Shown: positions 22,007 to 31,735 of the stretch, piece after piece
Layout: each line of letters opens with the position of its first letter
How positions within the stretch are numbered: the first letter of the stretch is position 1
Assembly (NCBI GenBank): GCA_022495005.1
Contig: JAGYXB010000827.1
Span: 124,001-188,000 of the forward strand
Length of the DNA stretch: 64,000 bases
Source: Rhyacophila brunnea
Lineage: Eukaryota > Arthropoda > Insecta > Trichoptera > Rhyacophilidae
Reading direction: 5' to 3'
Program-made: the position numbers and the translations under genes
The notes under the pieces: model-generated
What the model was told of the DNA's origin: nothing
The model's input: only the letters and a program-made list of their open reading frames with translations
Database searches by the model: none

Positions 22007-24523
22007 TAACGCGTGTACATAAGTACACACACCGATTTTTTTAAATATTGCATTGCAACTGACATCCTCAGTAATTATTGTGTACATGTTGGTCTTTCAT
22101 TGAATTTTATATTAATCAAATCGTAACGTATGTATTTGTTGAAAACCATGTAAAATAATAATTAATCAATTGATAAGTAACCGATTGAAAATAATAAAAT
22201 AAGTTTGTACGTGGTTTCATTGTAATTTAAATTATGTTACATGGTATTGTAAAGTTCTGATGAGTTTGGGTAATAACAAAACTGTGTTAATCCGATTTTT
22301 ATGAATAAATCAAATAATACCTAATGCAAATGTAATGTCAAAATAAAAACTTTCTCTCCTGATTTCGGTTTTCATTATTAAACATTTTTATAGATTTTAT
22401 ATTACCTACGTTTCTAGTTCTGTATATTTATTATACTTGTTTTTACCTTAGTTACCCATTCCACTAATACAACATTTATTACCTATATAATATAATATAA
22501 ACATATACGATATAAGCCATTTATAAGGTATTGTTATATTATCTGGCCGATGTATTATACCTATTTACTATTTTTATTAGCCAAAAACTTCACGACTAAC
22601 ACAATTGTAATAGCGTCTAGTAAGTAATAAAATTATACATTTTATTAGTGTGAATAATTAAAGAAAATTTAGTAGCTAAGTGGTCGTCCATATATGAAAT
22701 CATGCCCTCAAGTGATGCAGTTCGTAAGGTGCTGGCCTTTTATCTGGTTCCTGATATGGTCATAATATATATATGTGTGATTTTTAAATACACTAGTATC
22801 ATCACTACATTCCTGCCATTAGGCCCCTTGGCCTTGTATATATATATATATATTATATATGTTTATATTTATTATATATATATGTATTTATACTCGTATA
22901 TTAAGGGATGACAACATTTGATAGAATGTGATGATTTGTGATGAAAGGATAAGTGGGGGACTGTAAAAAATGTGACGTCAAATAAATCCCAAAAGAAAAT
23001 ATTCCATGAGAATACCACACTGAATCGATCATTATTGCCGAATAAGGAGGGGTTCAAATATACGAAGTATTTTAGACCGGATGCCCGGACAGGTAAAAGA
23101 AATACCGAAAATCTTGTGAAAATGTATGGACCCTTATATCAACAAAGTAACTGTATCTAATTGCACGAAAAAACCAATCTGCCGTAATGATATTTCGTTT
23201 CATAATCAAGAATGGTATTACTATAGTCGAAAACAGTTATTTGATTTGAAAATTTTATAGATTAAAGGATTATTCGCGTTCAATTCGGCTGAACAATGCA
23301 AAAATCAAATCAACAAAACGATATTACAAAAAAGCAATCGCATTACGTTTCTACCTCCGCTTGAATGAATCTTTTACGTATGTTGAAAACCAATTCTATT
23401 ATTCGATCAAATTGAATTCGACACATATCTATTGAATAAGCATTTAGAAAGAAAACATATTATACCACAGTGGGTACATGACTTTAGTGTATTCCTACAG
23501 GAAAAAATCTAAAATATTCAAAGTATTATCAGCTTTTCTTATATTGTCATAGAGCTGCTAAAACTTCCGATGTGAAAATTTTGTTAAAAACGTTTTTTTT
23601 TAATTTATCACCATCACAATATAATGTGATGACTACAATATTATAATAATGACAATATAAAAAAAAACATAATTAATAAGTTTGCCAAAGTTTTGTCAAC
23701 CAGGATATTAGCTTAAATATGTGAATTTTTTTTTGGTGCAATATTTTAAATGCCTGTTTTGTTTAATATGTGAATTTAATAGAAAAATAAGAAATGATGT
23801 AACATTACATATAATGTCAAAGTAGCTTCAGCGATTACCCATAATAAAATACAAAAAAATATGAATTGTTGTACACGTGATTAGTGAAAAAACACAAAAA
23901 TCCTATCGAGTCCAATCCAGCATCATATTTTTTTTTTTTAAGATTTTTCTATGTTAAATTTCTGAGTGATTAGAAAATTATGTGTGCTCAATAAATAATA
24001 TTAAATTCTCAAATACTGTGAATTATTTGAGTGAAAATAGTTTATAACAATCTAATGTGGGGCATAATTATTTTTTTTGCGTTATTTAAAAATTGACAGC
24101 ACTGTGGAAACTAACAGGAAGGCTGTTTAACCATTTTCACGTTTTAACTGTTAATTTTTCAAACAATCTTTTACGACGCAGTTATCAAACCATGATAATA
24201 TAAGAAATTTATTACTCAAATTTATAGCAATCTTGATAAAAAAGCAAACTTTCAAGTACACCTGAAAAATTATTAGTCATAAAAATTCATCATTACCAGC
24301 AGGTAATACGGGTAATAATGTTCAACGGGTACAACGGATTTTTCTTATTATCTATATTATTATAGTTTGTTTAATATCCTCTTAGATATTTTAGTCATTT
24401 TTAATTATTTTTATATGGCTCGGAAGGATTTTTAAATATTACATAAATGAAACCATATCATAGTCTTCTTTCTTCGATATGAGTTATGGATTACATGTAG
24501 TTATAGAGAGTAGGTACTAAGAT
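22007..24523. other. Unassigned AT-rich DNA
   Basis: No gene recognised. A TA/ATT microsatellite occupies about 22836-22900. 22960-23160 is slightly less biased and has a 62-codon plus ORF (22972-23160) without family features. The rest is A+T-rich. Confidence 0.45.
22836..22900. repeat. TA-rich microsatellite
   Basis: Interrupted (TA)n run with TTTATAT interruptions. Explains the Tyr/Ile-rich ends of overlapping short ORFs. Confidence 0.8.
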
Positions 24524-26158
24524 AATTGAGTCGCTTAGAATCATAACTCACATTTTGCATTTTTGTCATTTTTGAGTTAAGTATGCCAAGTGATTCTAAA
24601 TGCATTAATCTACATACAGAAAATAGTTGGTTATCAAAAGTCACTTTAAACTATGTGAAAATCGTTGACAAAGTTCACTGTTGGAATCAAAACTCACATA
24701 ATTCAAAGAATAATGTGAGTTTTGACTCCAAGGCCTTTCTAACCAATCAGAGACCTCTATTCCCCAAAGTGTCATGGCGGATTTCGCATCTCAAAAAAAA
24801 GTTGCTGTTCACTTGTGTAGTCATTGTGTTTGATAATTTCGGCGTTATTTGTTAAAAGTTGACTAAAAATAATATAGAATTATTAAATATGGATATAAGT
24901 GTATCCCCAGTACTAGATGGAGTCGTAAGGAATAGAAGAAAGTGCCTGAAACTGGAAGAAAAATAATACCAAGATTGACAGGTCAGTACCAAAATGTGAT
25001 ATTGAATTTCCTTTGATAATAACTTGTGTTTTGTCATCACTTATACCTTCTGTATAAAATATAAAGTTTAATAATTATTCTTAGCAGTCTCAGTATCTTA
25101 ATTAAGCCTTTTAAAGAATTTGTCATTAGCTGTTGCCAACCAATTTGCTCTGGATCTATAGGCTCTATTGTTTGACATGACAAGAGTCACATGAGTTTGT
25201 AAAAATTGTTTTAAACTAGTATAAACATTTGAACAATGTTATAATATTATGTTAAAATAAGTTGGTATGTATTATTAGTTATTTTATTACTTTGCACAAT
25301 CAATGACACTGTCAAATAAATTCAGCTCAATGCTTTAATGATATATTAACTTTATAACCATGAATACCTATAAAAGATTCCATTGAGTTATCAAAATAAA
25401 CTTTACAATGAGTGAGACTTATTTTTAGTCTAGAGCTAGTTATATATTAGTAGGTATCTACGTATTCCTTTTGTTCCACAATAAAGGGCAAATACTTCCA
25501 AGGGTTTATTAAGTTGGTTTGTTTTATTTTGGTTTCAGATACAAGGCAAGTGGAATGCCTATAATATCCCTTATGTACACATCAGAAAGGAGCTAATCTT
25601 TGCAAACCGTTGTGAATCAGAAGAATGCAAGAATTTGATCATAAAAAAATGTGATATCAATTAAATTCAGTGTCTGGAGTCACATTAGGATGAAGATCTA
25701 ATATTATTTAGAATAAAATTTATAATTACTGCTAATAATTATGTAATAACAAAATAAAATATGACAGAATGTCCTACAATAATTAGTTTTATTCGAAAAT
25801 CCAATCATTCCTACCAAATTTGTATAAAAAGTATGATGCATCTACTATATACATGTATTAATATTTATGTAGCTTGGAATCAAAACTCACATTATTCCTA
25901 CACCTTGGGGTCATAACTCACATATTCACAAAGTTGGTGTCAAAACTCACATTATAAAATTTTTAAATGCTTCCCGTAACCTTAGGAGTATTATATATAT
26001 ACAAAAAATAATGTCAATCGACTCACTCACTCATTAATATTCAAGTATGTTCAATACTTTTCTTCTAATTACTAAAAATAGTGCTCTGGTGGTTTTTTGC
26101 GATTATCTCAAAACTCGATTTTTGGAATATGTGAGTTATGATTCTAAGCTACTCAATT
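24524..26158. mobile_element. TIR element with iterated ACTCACAT motifs
   Basis: Terminal inverted repeats of 30 bp, 29/30 identical: 24524-24553 and 26129-26158 (AATTGAGT, one variable base, then GCTTAGAATCATAACTCACAT). The terminal motif TCA(T/A)AACTCACAT recurs inside: 24683-24702, inverted at 24709-24729, and direct at 25876-25895, 25907-25926 and 25936-25955. So there are at least seven copies, clustered subterminally. AATT at both edges could be either part of the TIR or a 4-bp target duplication. No transposase is recognisable. Short ORFs at 24583-24855 and 24889-24966 and an exon-like ORF at 25539-25664 have no known motif. Superfamily unknown. Confidence 0.8.
25539..25664 (+). other. 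Exon-like open segment, unidentified
   Basis: A 41-codon open frame immediately follows a pyrimidine-rich stretch ending in TTTGGTTTCAG (a 3' splice-site-like sequence at about 25528-25538) and closes with TAA. Its translation (starting IQGKWNAY, ending KKCDIN) has balanced, protein-like composition with three Cys, unlike the surrounding A+T sequence. A candidate upstream exon (ATG at 24889, MDISVSPVL, with AG/GTCAGT near 24980) does not join it in frame. It may be a relic of a gene carried by the element, or chance. Confidence 0.25.
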
Positions 26159-26312
26159 GGACGCGCAGATAGAATCATAAGCCTCTTGAAAAAAACGATC
26201 GTATACTCATCGCAAAATTGTACAAGAAAAATATAATAATTATTTCGTGTTCAATATTTTTCTTTGTCATAATTATTTACGTTGAATAAAATGGATTGGA
26301 GTATTTACTTAA

Positions 26313-26949
26313 GGGGGGACATGCTCGTCGAAGGTCAAAATTGAGTTTTTATTGTATTTTCAAACCATGATCCTGGACACTCCTTAAACGTTGTAGATAA
26401 TCTATTTATATAATTTTGAAGCCTTATTATCCTTTATAGTTATTTTACACATTTGACGACTGCATGAAGTATTTTTGTTACATAAAATAGTATTCTTTTA
26501 AACCTCTCGCTCTAATGTTTTAGAATATAGTCATATTTCGGTACATAACTGTGCAGTGGTGTTAAGATTTTTTACATTTATTAATTTTTAAACGCATTTA
26601 TAAAACCATTAGTATAATTTATTACGAGATAATTTTTGTAAAATATTCACGATAAAAATTATTTTGATAATCTCTGTGATCCCAAATTTGACAAGAATTA
26701 GGCATTTTATTATTCAAAAAATCGGCAAGATTAATACATTTGAAGATGATTCTAAAGATACTTATTATAAGCTATGTCTTTGACCATTCAAGTGTGATAA
26801 ACATCTTATGAATAATGATTGCTTTATTATAATTATTGACCTAAGAATAAGGTAGTGTTTTTTTGAAATACGCCATTTCTTTGTCATTCCCTAGTGGTTA
26901 AGCTACAACATACGGCCGTAGCCATAAAATGACAAACTATAATTAAAGT
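26313..26949 (+). repeat. LIR left arm, outer part
   Basis: Inverted copy of about 30440-31075. Interrupted at its inner side by the RTE-like element. The last nine bases AATTAAAGT (26941-26949) form one half of the target-site duplication. Confidence 0.9.
26941..26949. repeat. RTE target-site duplication, 3' side
   Basis: AATTAAAGT, repeated exactly at 30316-30324. Related LIR copies have a single AATTGAAGT at the same place, which is the expected empty-site arrangement. Confidence 0.85.
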
Positions 26950-26971
26950 CTTCTTTGCCCATATCCGCCCC

Positions 26972-27202
26972 TTAACTGGAGCATATGGACACCACGCGGC
27001 GCCTCCAAGAATCCCTGTCGCTCGCCAGTCTTCTTGCTTTGTTCCAGGTCAAACCAGCATCCTGTAGCTCCGCCGTATACACTCTGTAGATTGTATTTAG
27101 CGGCCTTCCAGGACGCTGGAATCCGGTCGGCTTGAAGAACAGGCAAGCCAACTTGAAGTTCTCTTCTGGCATTCGCAGCACGTGGCCGAGCCAGGTCCAA
27201 CG
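26972..27202 (-). pseudogene. RTE-like protein, C-terminal tail (after the nonsense codon)
   Basis: Directly continues the frame of 27203-27405 beyond the TGA: RWTWLGHVLRMPEENF, then GFQRPGRPLNTIYR, then WNKARRLASDRDSWRRRV and the natural-looking stop. The WLGHVLRM...GRP...W...A.DR..WR pattern is the usual C-terminal signature of RTE-like and related LINE proteins. The stop is only about 22 bp from the 3' end of the element. Because the frame is preserved across the TGA, the stop looks like a point change of an Arg codon (CGA to TGA). Confidence 0.8.
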
Positions 27203-27405
27203 TCACCTCTTCACTTTCAGCATGATGAGAGGCTGCTTGGTGCGTTCTCTTATCTCCTCGTTGCTCCTAAAGTCATACCACTGCACACCCAGTATTCGTC
27301 GCAAACATCTGTTTTCGAAGCTCAGTATACGGTTGCTCTGAGCCTTCGTAAGGTGCCATGATTCGCTACCGTAAAGCAGCACCGTCAGAATGCAAGCGTC
27401 GAATA
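27203..27405 (-). pseudogene. RTE-like protein, segment between frameshift and nonsense codon
   Basis: Open frame reading RLFDACILTVLLYGSESWHL, then NRILSFENRCLRRILG and ending LKVKR before TGA (27203-27205). The LLYGSESW and CLRRILG motifs follow the reverse transcriptase domain in LINEs of this type. At the junction with the upstream frame the DNA contains a tandem CGCCTCGCCT on the minus strand (about 27402-27411). A single CGCCT would keep the frame, so a 5-bp tandem duplication is the likely lesion. Confidence 0.8.
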
Positions 27406-29604
27406 GGCGAGGCGGCATTTGGTTTTGACCGAGTACAATCGTGAGTCCCAGACATTTCGCATCGAGTTGAATGTTGCTCCAGCCATTCCCATTCGGATAG
27501 CGAGCCCTTTCTGCAAAATGCCATCTCCCGTGATGTGTACCCCCAGGTACTTGAAGCTGTAGACGCTCTCGATGCTCTGTCCATCGCTAATCAGAGGGAA
27601 ATCTGGATCAGGACAGGTGCTATTGCACAAGACGTTGGTTTTCTTCGCGTTTATTTTCAAACCAACGCGAGAGGAGTTGTTATGCAACCTGTCGATTGTC
27701 TCTTGAATGCCCTCGATTGAGTTGTCGAATAGGACAGCATCATCGGCGTATTCCAGGTCGCATAGCTTCACCGTGGGGGTAACAGGTATGCCTCGGTCGT
27801 GTTGTATTGACTTCCGTAGTATGAAGTCAAAGAGAATGATAAAGAGAAACGGTGCAAGGACACAACCCTGTCTGACTCCGGTCGTGACCCCGAACCATTC
27901 CGTGACAGTGTCTCCAATTCTGACACAGCATTCGCTATTCTCGTGCAGGCTTTTGATTATGGCAATGATCTTGGGAGGGATCCTGTATGCTCCCAGTATC
28001 GTCCAGAGGGAGGGGCGGTGCGGACTGTCGAAAGCCTTCTCATAATCCACAAAACAGCAGGCCATCGGACTGTTCAACTCATGGCTCTGCTGGAGAAGAC
28101 ATCGAAGGTTGTGGATTTGGTCTGCACACGCTCGACCAGGTAGAAACCCGGCTTGGTTTTTCCTGAGGACGTGCATTATTGGGTCCCTTATTCTCATCAA
28201 AATGATGTTTGCCAAAATCTTTCCCGAAACACTGAGTAGCGTAATGCCTCGGTAATTGTCGCAGCTTAGAGGGTCACCTTTTTTAAGAAGTGTTATGATT
28301 TCACCGTTCACCCAGTCCCTTGGGCAGCGCTCTTCTTCCCACACCTTTGTCATCAGATGAAACATAGGGTGCAGGATTGCGCTCAAGCCGTACTTGAGGA
28401 ATTCAGGATGAATCCCGTCTCCCCCCGGTGCCTTTCCGTTCTTGAGCCTTTTCACAGCCGATTTTATCTCGGTGTGCGTGGGCGGGCAATCGGAAATGTC
28501 GGTCGCTCGGGGAATGTCCAAAAGTAAAGCTTCCGCAGATATGTCAAAGGGATCCATGGGGGGTGGGCGGTTCAGCACTCCGCAGAAATGATTCTTCCAA
28601 ATCTTCTTGACGCATTCTGCGTCAGACTCTATTGCTCCACTGGGACCACGAATGGCTCCGGGAGTCAGTGGTCGCCTGCCGCAGACTTCACGGGTGATTC
28701 GGAAGAGTTTCCTGGTGTCATTTCTGCTTGCTGCCTCCTCTACCGCTTCAATTTGCCGGTTCATTAAATTGCGCTTGTCCAACCGCACGGATCGTTTGAC
28801 TACCCTGTCTTGGGTCTGGTAGTCAGTCCGGCGGTCCTCGGTTCGGTCGGGGTCTCTCTCCTCGTCTCTCAGGGCTTTCAGCCTGGCTCGTTCACCAATT
28901 TCAACCCACGTTTCACCAGACATCCACTTTGGCTGCTCACTCCTTCTGGTACCAAGGACGGTACGAGCTGACGACACAATCGCACTCTTTATGAGGCTCC
29001 AGTCCGCCTCAATGAGGTCGGATTCAGATTTGTGCCGCTCGTAGATACGATCTACACTATCTCGTACAGCAGTTTCGAAGTCGGTCCGAATTCTTCGGCG
29101 TCGGAGCTTCTCAACGTCAATTCGTTCGCACTTTGGGGGCCTCGCCTGGCGACTGAGTTTTACTCGGATGTTTCCAATAAGTAACTCATGATCGCTATGG
29201 ATATCGGCGCCTCTGTAAGTACGCACGTCGAGAAGTTCCTTTCGGTGCTTCAAGCTGTATAAGAAGTGGTCAATCTGCGTCCTCGTGCATCCATCAGGAG
29301 ACGTCCACGTATATTTGTGAATGTCTTTGTGGGAAAAAACAGTGCCTCCGATTGCAAGCTCGTTCAGAGTGGCGAATTCTACGAGCCGCTCACCATTATC
29401 GTTGGGGTCACTGAGGCCGTGTCGTCCCATCACCGTGGGGCCAAGCACCGGGTCTGCTCCTACTCTCGCATTATAATCCCCCATTACAATCACGCGGTCT
29501 CTTCGGGGGATGGCGGAGACTGCCGCGTGGAGAGAATCGTAAAAAGCATCCTTTGTCTGCGCGTCGGCATCCTCAGTAGGGGCGTAGCACTGAAAGACGG
29601 TCAA
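27385..29604 (-). pseudogene. RTE-like endonuclease (C-terminal half) and reverse transcriptase
   Basis: 739 codons, and LINE-like sequence continues in the same frame upstream to about 29655. Residues 1-145 are the second half of an APE-type endonuclease: GDYNARVG at 42-49, YTWTSPDG...QIDHFL at 98-114 and the catalytic-type SDHELL at 137-142. The reverse transcriptase follows: KAPGGDGIHPEFLK at 391-404, LLKKGDP...NYRGITLLS at 439-458, FVDYEKAFD at 518-526 (first catalytic Asp at 520), GVRQGCVLAPFLF at 576-588, YADD at 619-622 and FKYLGVHI at 684-691. The active-site residues are therefore intact. AFDSPHR has Pro where relatives usually have Leu. The frame ends prematurely after KTKCRL because of a 5-bp duplication. 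Known role of the family: nicking of chromosomal DNA and target-primed reverse transcription. Such copies are often annotated 'craniofacial development protein 2-like' for the endonuclease part. Confidence 0.9.
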
Positions 29605-29608
29605 GGAG

Positions 29609-29947
29609 CTACCAGGCGTCTTGAAGGAGGCACGTATCAGTCTCCGAGATTGGTTCCCATTTCACGAGGCAACGGGCCGCTCTCTTTGACATCAACACTG
29701 CCACTCCCTGGCGATGGTATTGCTCCTGACCTGAGTAGACAATAGAGTAACCCTCAATCAACTTTCTCCCGGCTCCTTTCCAGCGCACTTCGCTCAGCCC
29801 TAGGATGTCCACACCATAGGTGTGCATGATGCGTGTGGCGTGCAGGTCCTTTCCGGGGGTACGCAGGGTGCGAACATTATATGTCCCAATGCGCATACTC
29901 AAGTTGTTAGAGAGGATTACTCTACCTGTTTCATTGTCCATTTCCAT
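29609..29947 (-). pseudogene. RTE-like endonuclease, N-terminal half
   Basis: 112 codons. Residues 18-28 are MRIGTYNVRTL and 51-56 are LSEVRW, with Glu53 as the expected metal-binding residue of the APE-type fold. GQEQYHRQGVAVL and VKWEPIS follow. After ISE the frame is lost and the natural continuation lies in the frame of the next segment (RLIRASFKT). The DNA reads TCGGAGACTG where GAGAGACTG would keep the frame, so loss of one AG dinucleotide near 29653 is the likely cause. An ATG 17 codons before MRIG opens the frame. The first Met of the family's protein could be either. Confidence 0.85.
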
Positions 29948-30019
29948 GCAAGGTCGTCGTTTTACAGAGCCGGTTGTCGTCCGAGGCTGCTGTGTAGGTG
30001 TTTTGTTAATCTGTTTCGT

Positions 30020-30298
30020 TTAAGGAGGCAAGGAGATTAGCCCAGCGCTCCCGAGGCCTGAGCCACGAGGGCCCTGAAGGTCGGCTCGACCAGGTTTTTC
30101 TGTCGGGGATTTCCTTCCCTTAGCCAGAAGGCCAGCTTTATGGCGCCGGTCACTCGCCCTTCGCCCCCTGCTGTTAGCTACAGCGTACGCTGCATTGCCC
30201 GGAGGTCGCCACGGGGAGGCCAGCAGATGGGACTTGCTGGCAGTTTGGCATTTCCCAACTTTTGCTATGAACACATCTACTGGCGTCAATGTGTCCAC
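30020..30298 (-). CDS. Small ORF in the 5' region of the RTE-like element
   Basis: 92 codons, starting about 17 bp inside the 5' end of the element (MDTLTPVDVFIAK) and ending about 70 bp before the endonuclease ORF. It is rich in Gly, Arg, Ser and Pro (GRRASDRRHKAGLLAKGRK), basic, and has no recognised domain. Some RTE elements have a short, poorly conserved ORF1, but this could equally be a GC-rich 5' UTR that is open by chance. Conservation of the frame in other genomic copies would decide. Confidence 0.3.
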   Translation of the reverse strand: MDTLTPVDVFIAKVGKCQTASKSHLLASPWRPPGNAAYAVANSRGRRASDRRHKAGLLAKGRKSPTEKPGRADLQGPRGSGLGSAGLISLPP

Positions 30299-30315
30299 TT
30301 GGGGCCGACCAGCCG

Positions 30316-30324
30316 AATTAAAGT
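30316..30324. repeat. RTE target-site duplication, 5' side
   Basis: AATTAAAGT, identical to 26941-26949. The LIR sequence resumes directly with AGGGAGTAAAATTATG. Confidence 0.85.
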
Positions 30325-30398
30325 AGGGAGTAAAATTATGTTAACGCGCGTGTTTGAACATGTACCTAACCGAATTTTTTTTTATTTTTTTTAAAACG

Positions 30399-31075
30399 GT
30401 ACATGTTCAAACACGCGCGTCAATATCATTTTACTCTTTACTTCAATTATAGTTTGTCAATTTATGGCTACGGCCGTATGTTGTAGCTTAACCACTGGGG
30501 AATGACAAAAGAAATGGCGTATTTCAAAAAAACACTACCTTATTCTAGGTCAATAATTATTATAAAGCAATCATTATTCATAAGATGTTTATCACACTTG
30601 AATGATCAAAGACATAGTTTATAATAAATATCTTTAAAATCATCTTCAAATGTGTTAATCTTGCCGATTTTTTGAATAATAAAATGCCTAATTCTTGTCA
30701 AATTTGGGATCAAGAGATTATCAATATAATTTTTTATCGTGAATATTTTTCAAAAATTATCTCGTAATAAATTATGCTAATGGTTTTATAAATGCGTTTA
30801 AAAATTAATAAATGTAAAAAATCTTAACACCACTGCACAATTATGTACCGAAATATGACTATATTCTAAAACATTAAAGCGATAGGTTTAAAAGAATACT
30901 ATTTTATGTAACAAAAATACTTTATGCAGTCATAAAATGTTTAAAATAACTATAAAGGATAATAAGGCTTCAAATTATATAAATAGATTATCTACAACGT
31001 TTAAGGAGTGTCCAGGATCATGGTTTGAAAATACAATAAAAACTCAATTTTGACCTTCGACGAGCATGTCCCCCC
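30399..31075 (-). repeat. LIR right arm
   Basis: 677-bp inverted counterpart of the left arm. Begins GGTACATGTTCAAACACGCG next to the 32-bp spacer and ends GACATGCTCG-complement plus CCCCCC. Uninterrupted. Confidence 0.9.
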
Positions 31076-31079
31076 TTAA

Positions 31080-31480
31080 TACTATATTAATATAATAATT
31101 ATAGTTTTGCTAAGAAAGTTTTTGAGCCAATTAAAAGAATAATTACTTTCGACGATTTTTTTTTATTCATTTTTGCATAACGCAGCAACCACAAAGTAGA
31201 CAAAAAATGATCATTTGCGTTAAATTTTCCATGAACTAATGTATTTTATTCATTTATAGTTGTATGGATTTTTAATTAAATTGTAAAAGTATCAATTTTA
31301 CGAAAACATATTCATTTAATTTTAGGTAATCAATATTTTACTCGATGCAGAATATTGAAAATCAAAGCCGCAAACTTGGTTTAAAGATAAATGTCTCGAA
31401 TCTCCATCAATGACACTCAAATCGAGTGAGTCAATAACTACGTCTATATTGAACAATAATTATCATGGTATGAATGAGGT
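31080..31480. other. Unassigned AT-rich DNA
   Basis: Nothing recognised. Confidence 0.5.
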
Positions 31481-31735
31481 CGTTAAACATATCACTTGGC
31501 AATGGGCTGAAAACGTTGCTTGGCGAGTGGACAATTATAGCTAGATGTCATCATACAGTAGTAACGAAAGGACACTATATGACCTTAAAACCCGCTGGAT
31601 AGACAAACTTACAATTTTCGGTGAATCTACATGGCAGCAAATAGCTAGAGAATAAGATTAATAGAATTAGCTAGAGGAAACCTTTCTTCCAGCAGTGAAT
31701 TGGTCTCAGCTGATGTGAATATTTACTAATTAAAC
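31481..31735 (+). pseudogene. LINE 3' terminal fragment
   Basis: One frame reads VKHITWQWAENVAWRVDN, and later TRWIDKLTIFGESTWQQIA and a FLPAVNW-like end, matching the order of the C-terminal tail of LINE proteins (W.WAGHV.R, RW.DD, W...A). Stop codons and frame changes interrupt it. Only the final part of the element is present, as expected for 5' truncation. Confidence 0.65.

Larger units (their letters stand above)
26950..30315 (-). mobile_element. RTE-like non-LTR retrotransposon, apparently full length
   Basis: 3366-bp minus-strand insertion bounded by a perfect 9-bp duplication. Its length fits RTE-clade elements (about 3.2-3.4 kb). It encodes an APE-type endonuclease followed by a reverse transcriptase, with no RNase H or integrase seen. 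The 3' non-coding part is very short (about 22 bp) and ends in GGGCAAAGAAG rather than long poly(A), as in RTE elements with short simple tails. It is much more GC-rich than its surroundings. The coding region is interrupted by a frameshift near 29650, a frameshift near 27400 and an in-frame TGA at 27203, so this copy is defective. Clade assignment is by motif order, size and tail, and a related clade cannot be excluded. Confidence 0.85.
26309..31079. mobile_element. Long-inverted-repeat (LIR) element, complete, with nested LINE
   Basis: The element runs from TTAA (26309-26312) followed by GGGGGGACATGCTCGTCGAA to the exact complement ending in TTAA (31076-31079). Each arm is about 678 bp: left is 26313-26949 plus 30325-30366, right is 30399-31075. 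They flank a 32-bp AT-rich spacer (30367-30398). Without the retrotransposon the element would be about 1.39 kb. The arms look highly similar but not identical. Neither arm has a coding signal. TTAA at both edges is typical of piggyBac-type target duplications, but the GGGG/CCCC terminus is not the usual CCC-in polarity, so the class stays open. Single-arm relatives are at 14672 and 48364. Confidence 0.85.

Noticed and set aside
24583..24855. 90-codon ORF inside the ACTCACAT element as a transposase
   Set aside because: It runs through the subterminal repeated motif itself, and has no transposase motif.
26943..29745. Several ORFs on the plus strand across the RTE-like element
   Set aside because: They lie antisense to the reverse transcriptase in GC-rich DNA and have no motif of their own; they are shadows of the real frame.
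26309..31079. Classical piggyBac element
   Set aside because: TTAA edges fit, but the terminus begins GGGGGG rather than CCC, arms are hundreds of bases long, and no transposase is present.
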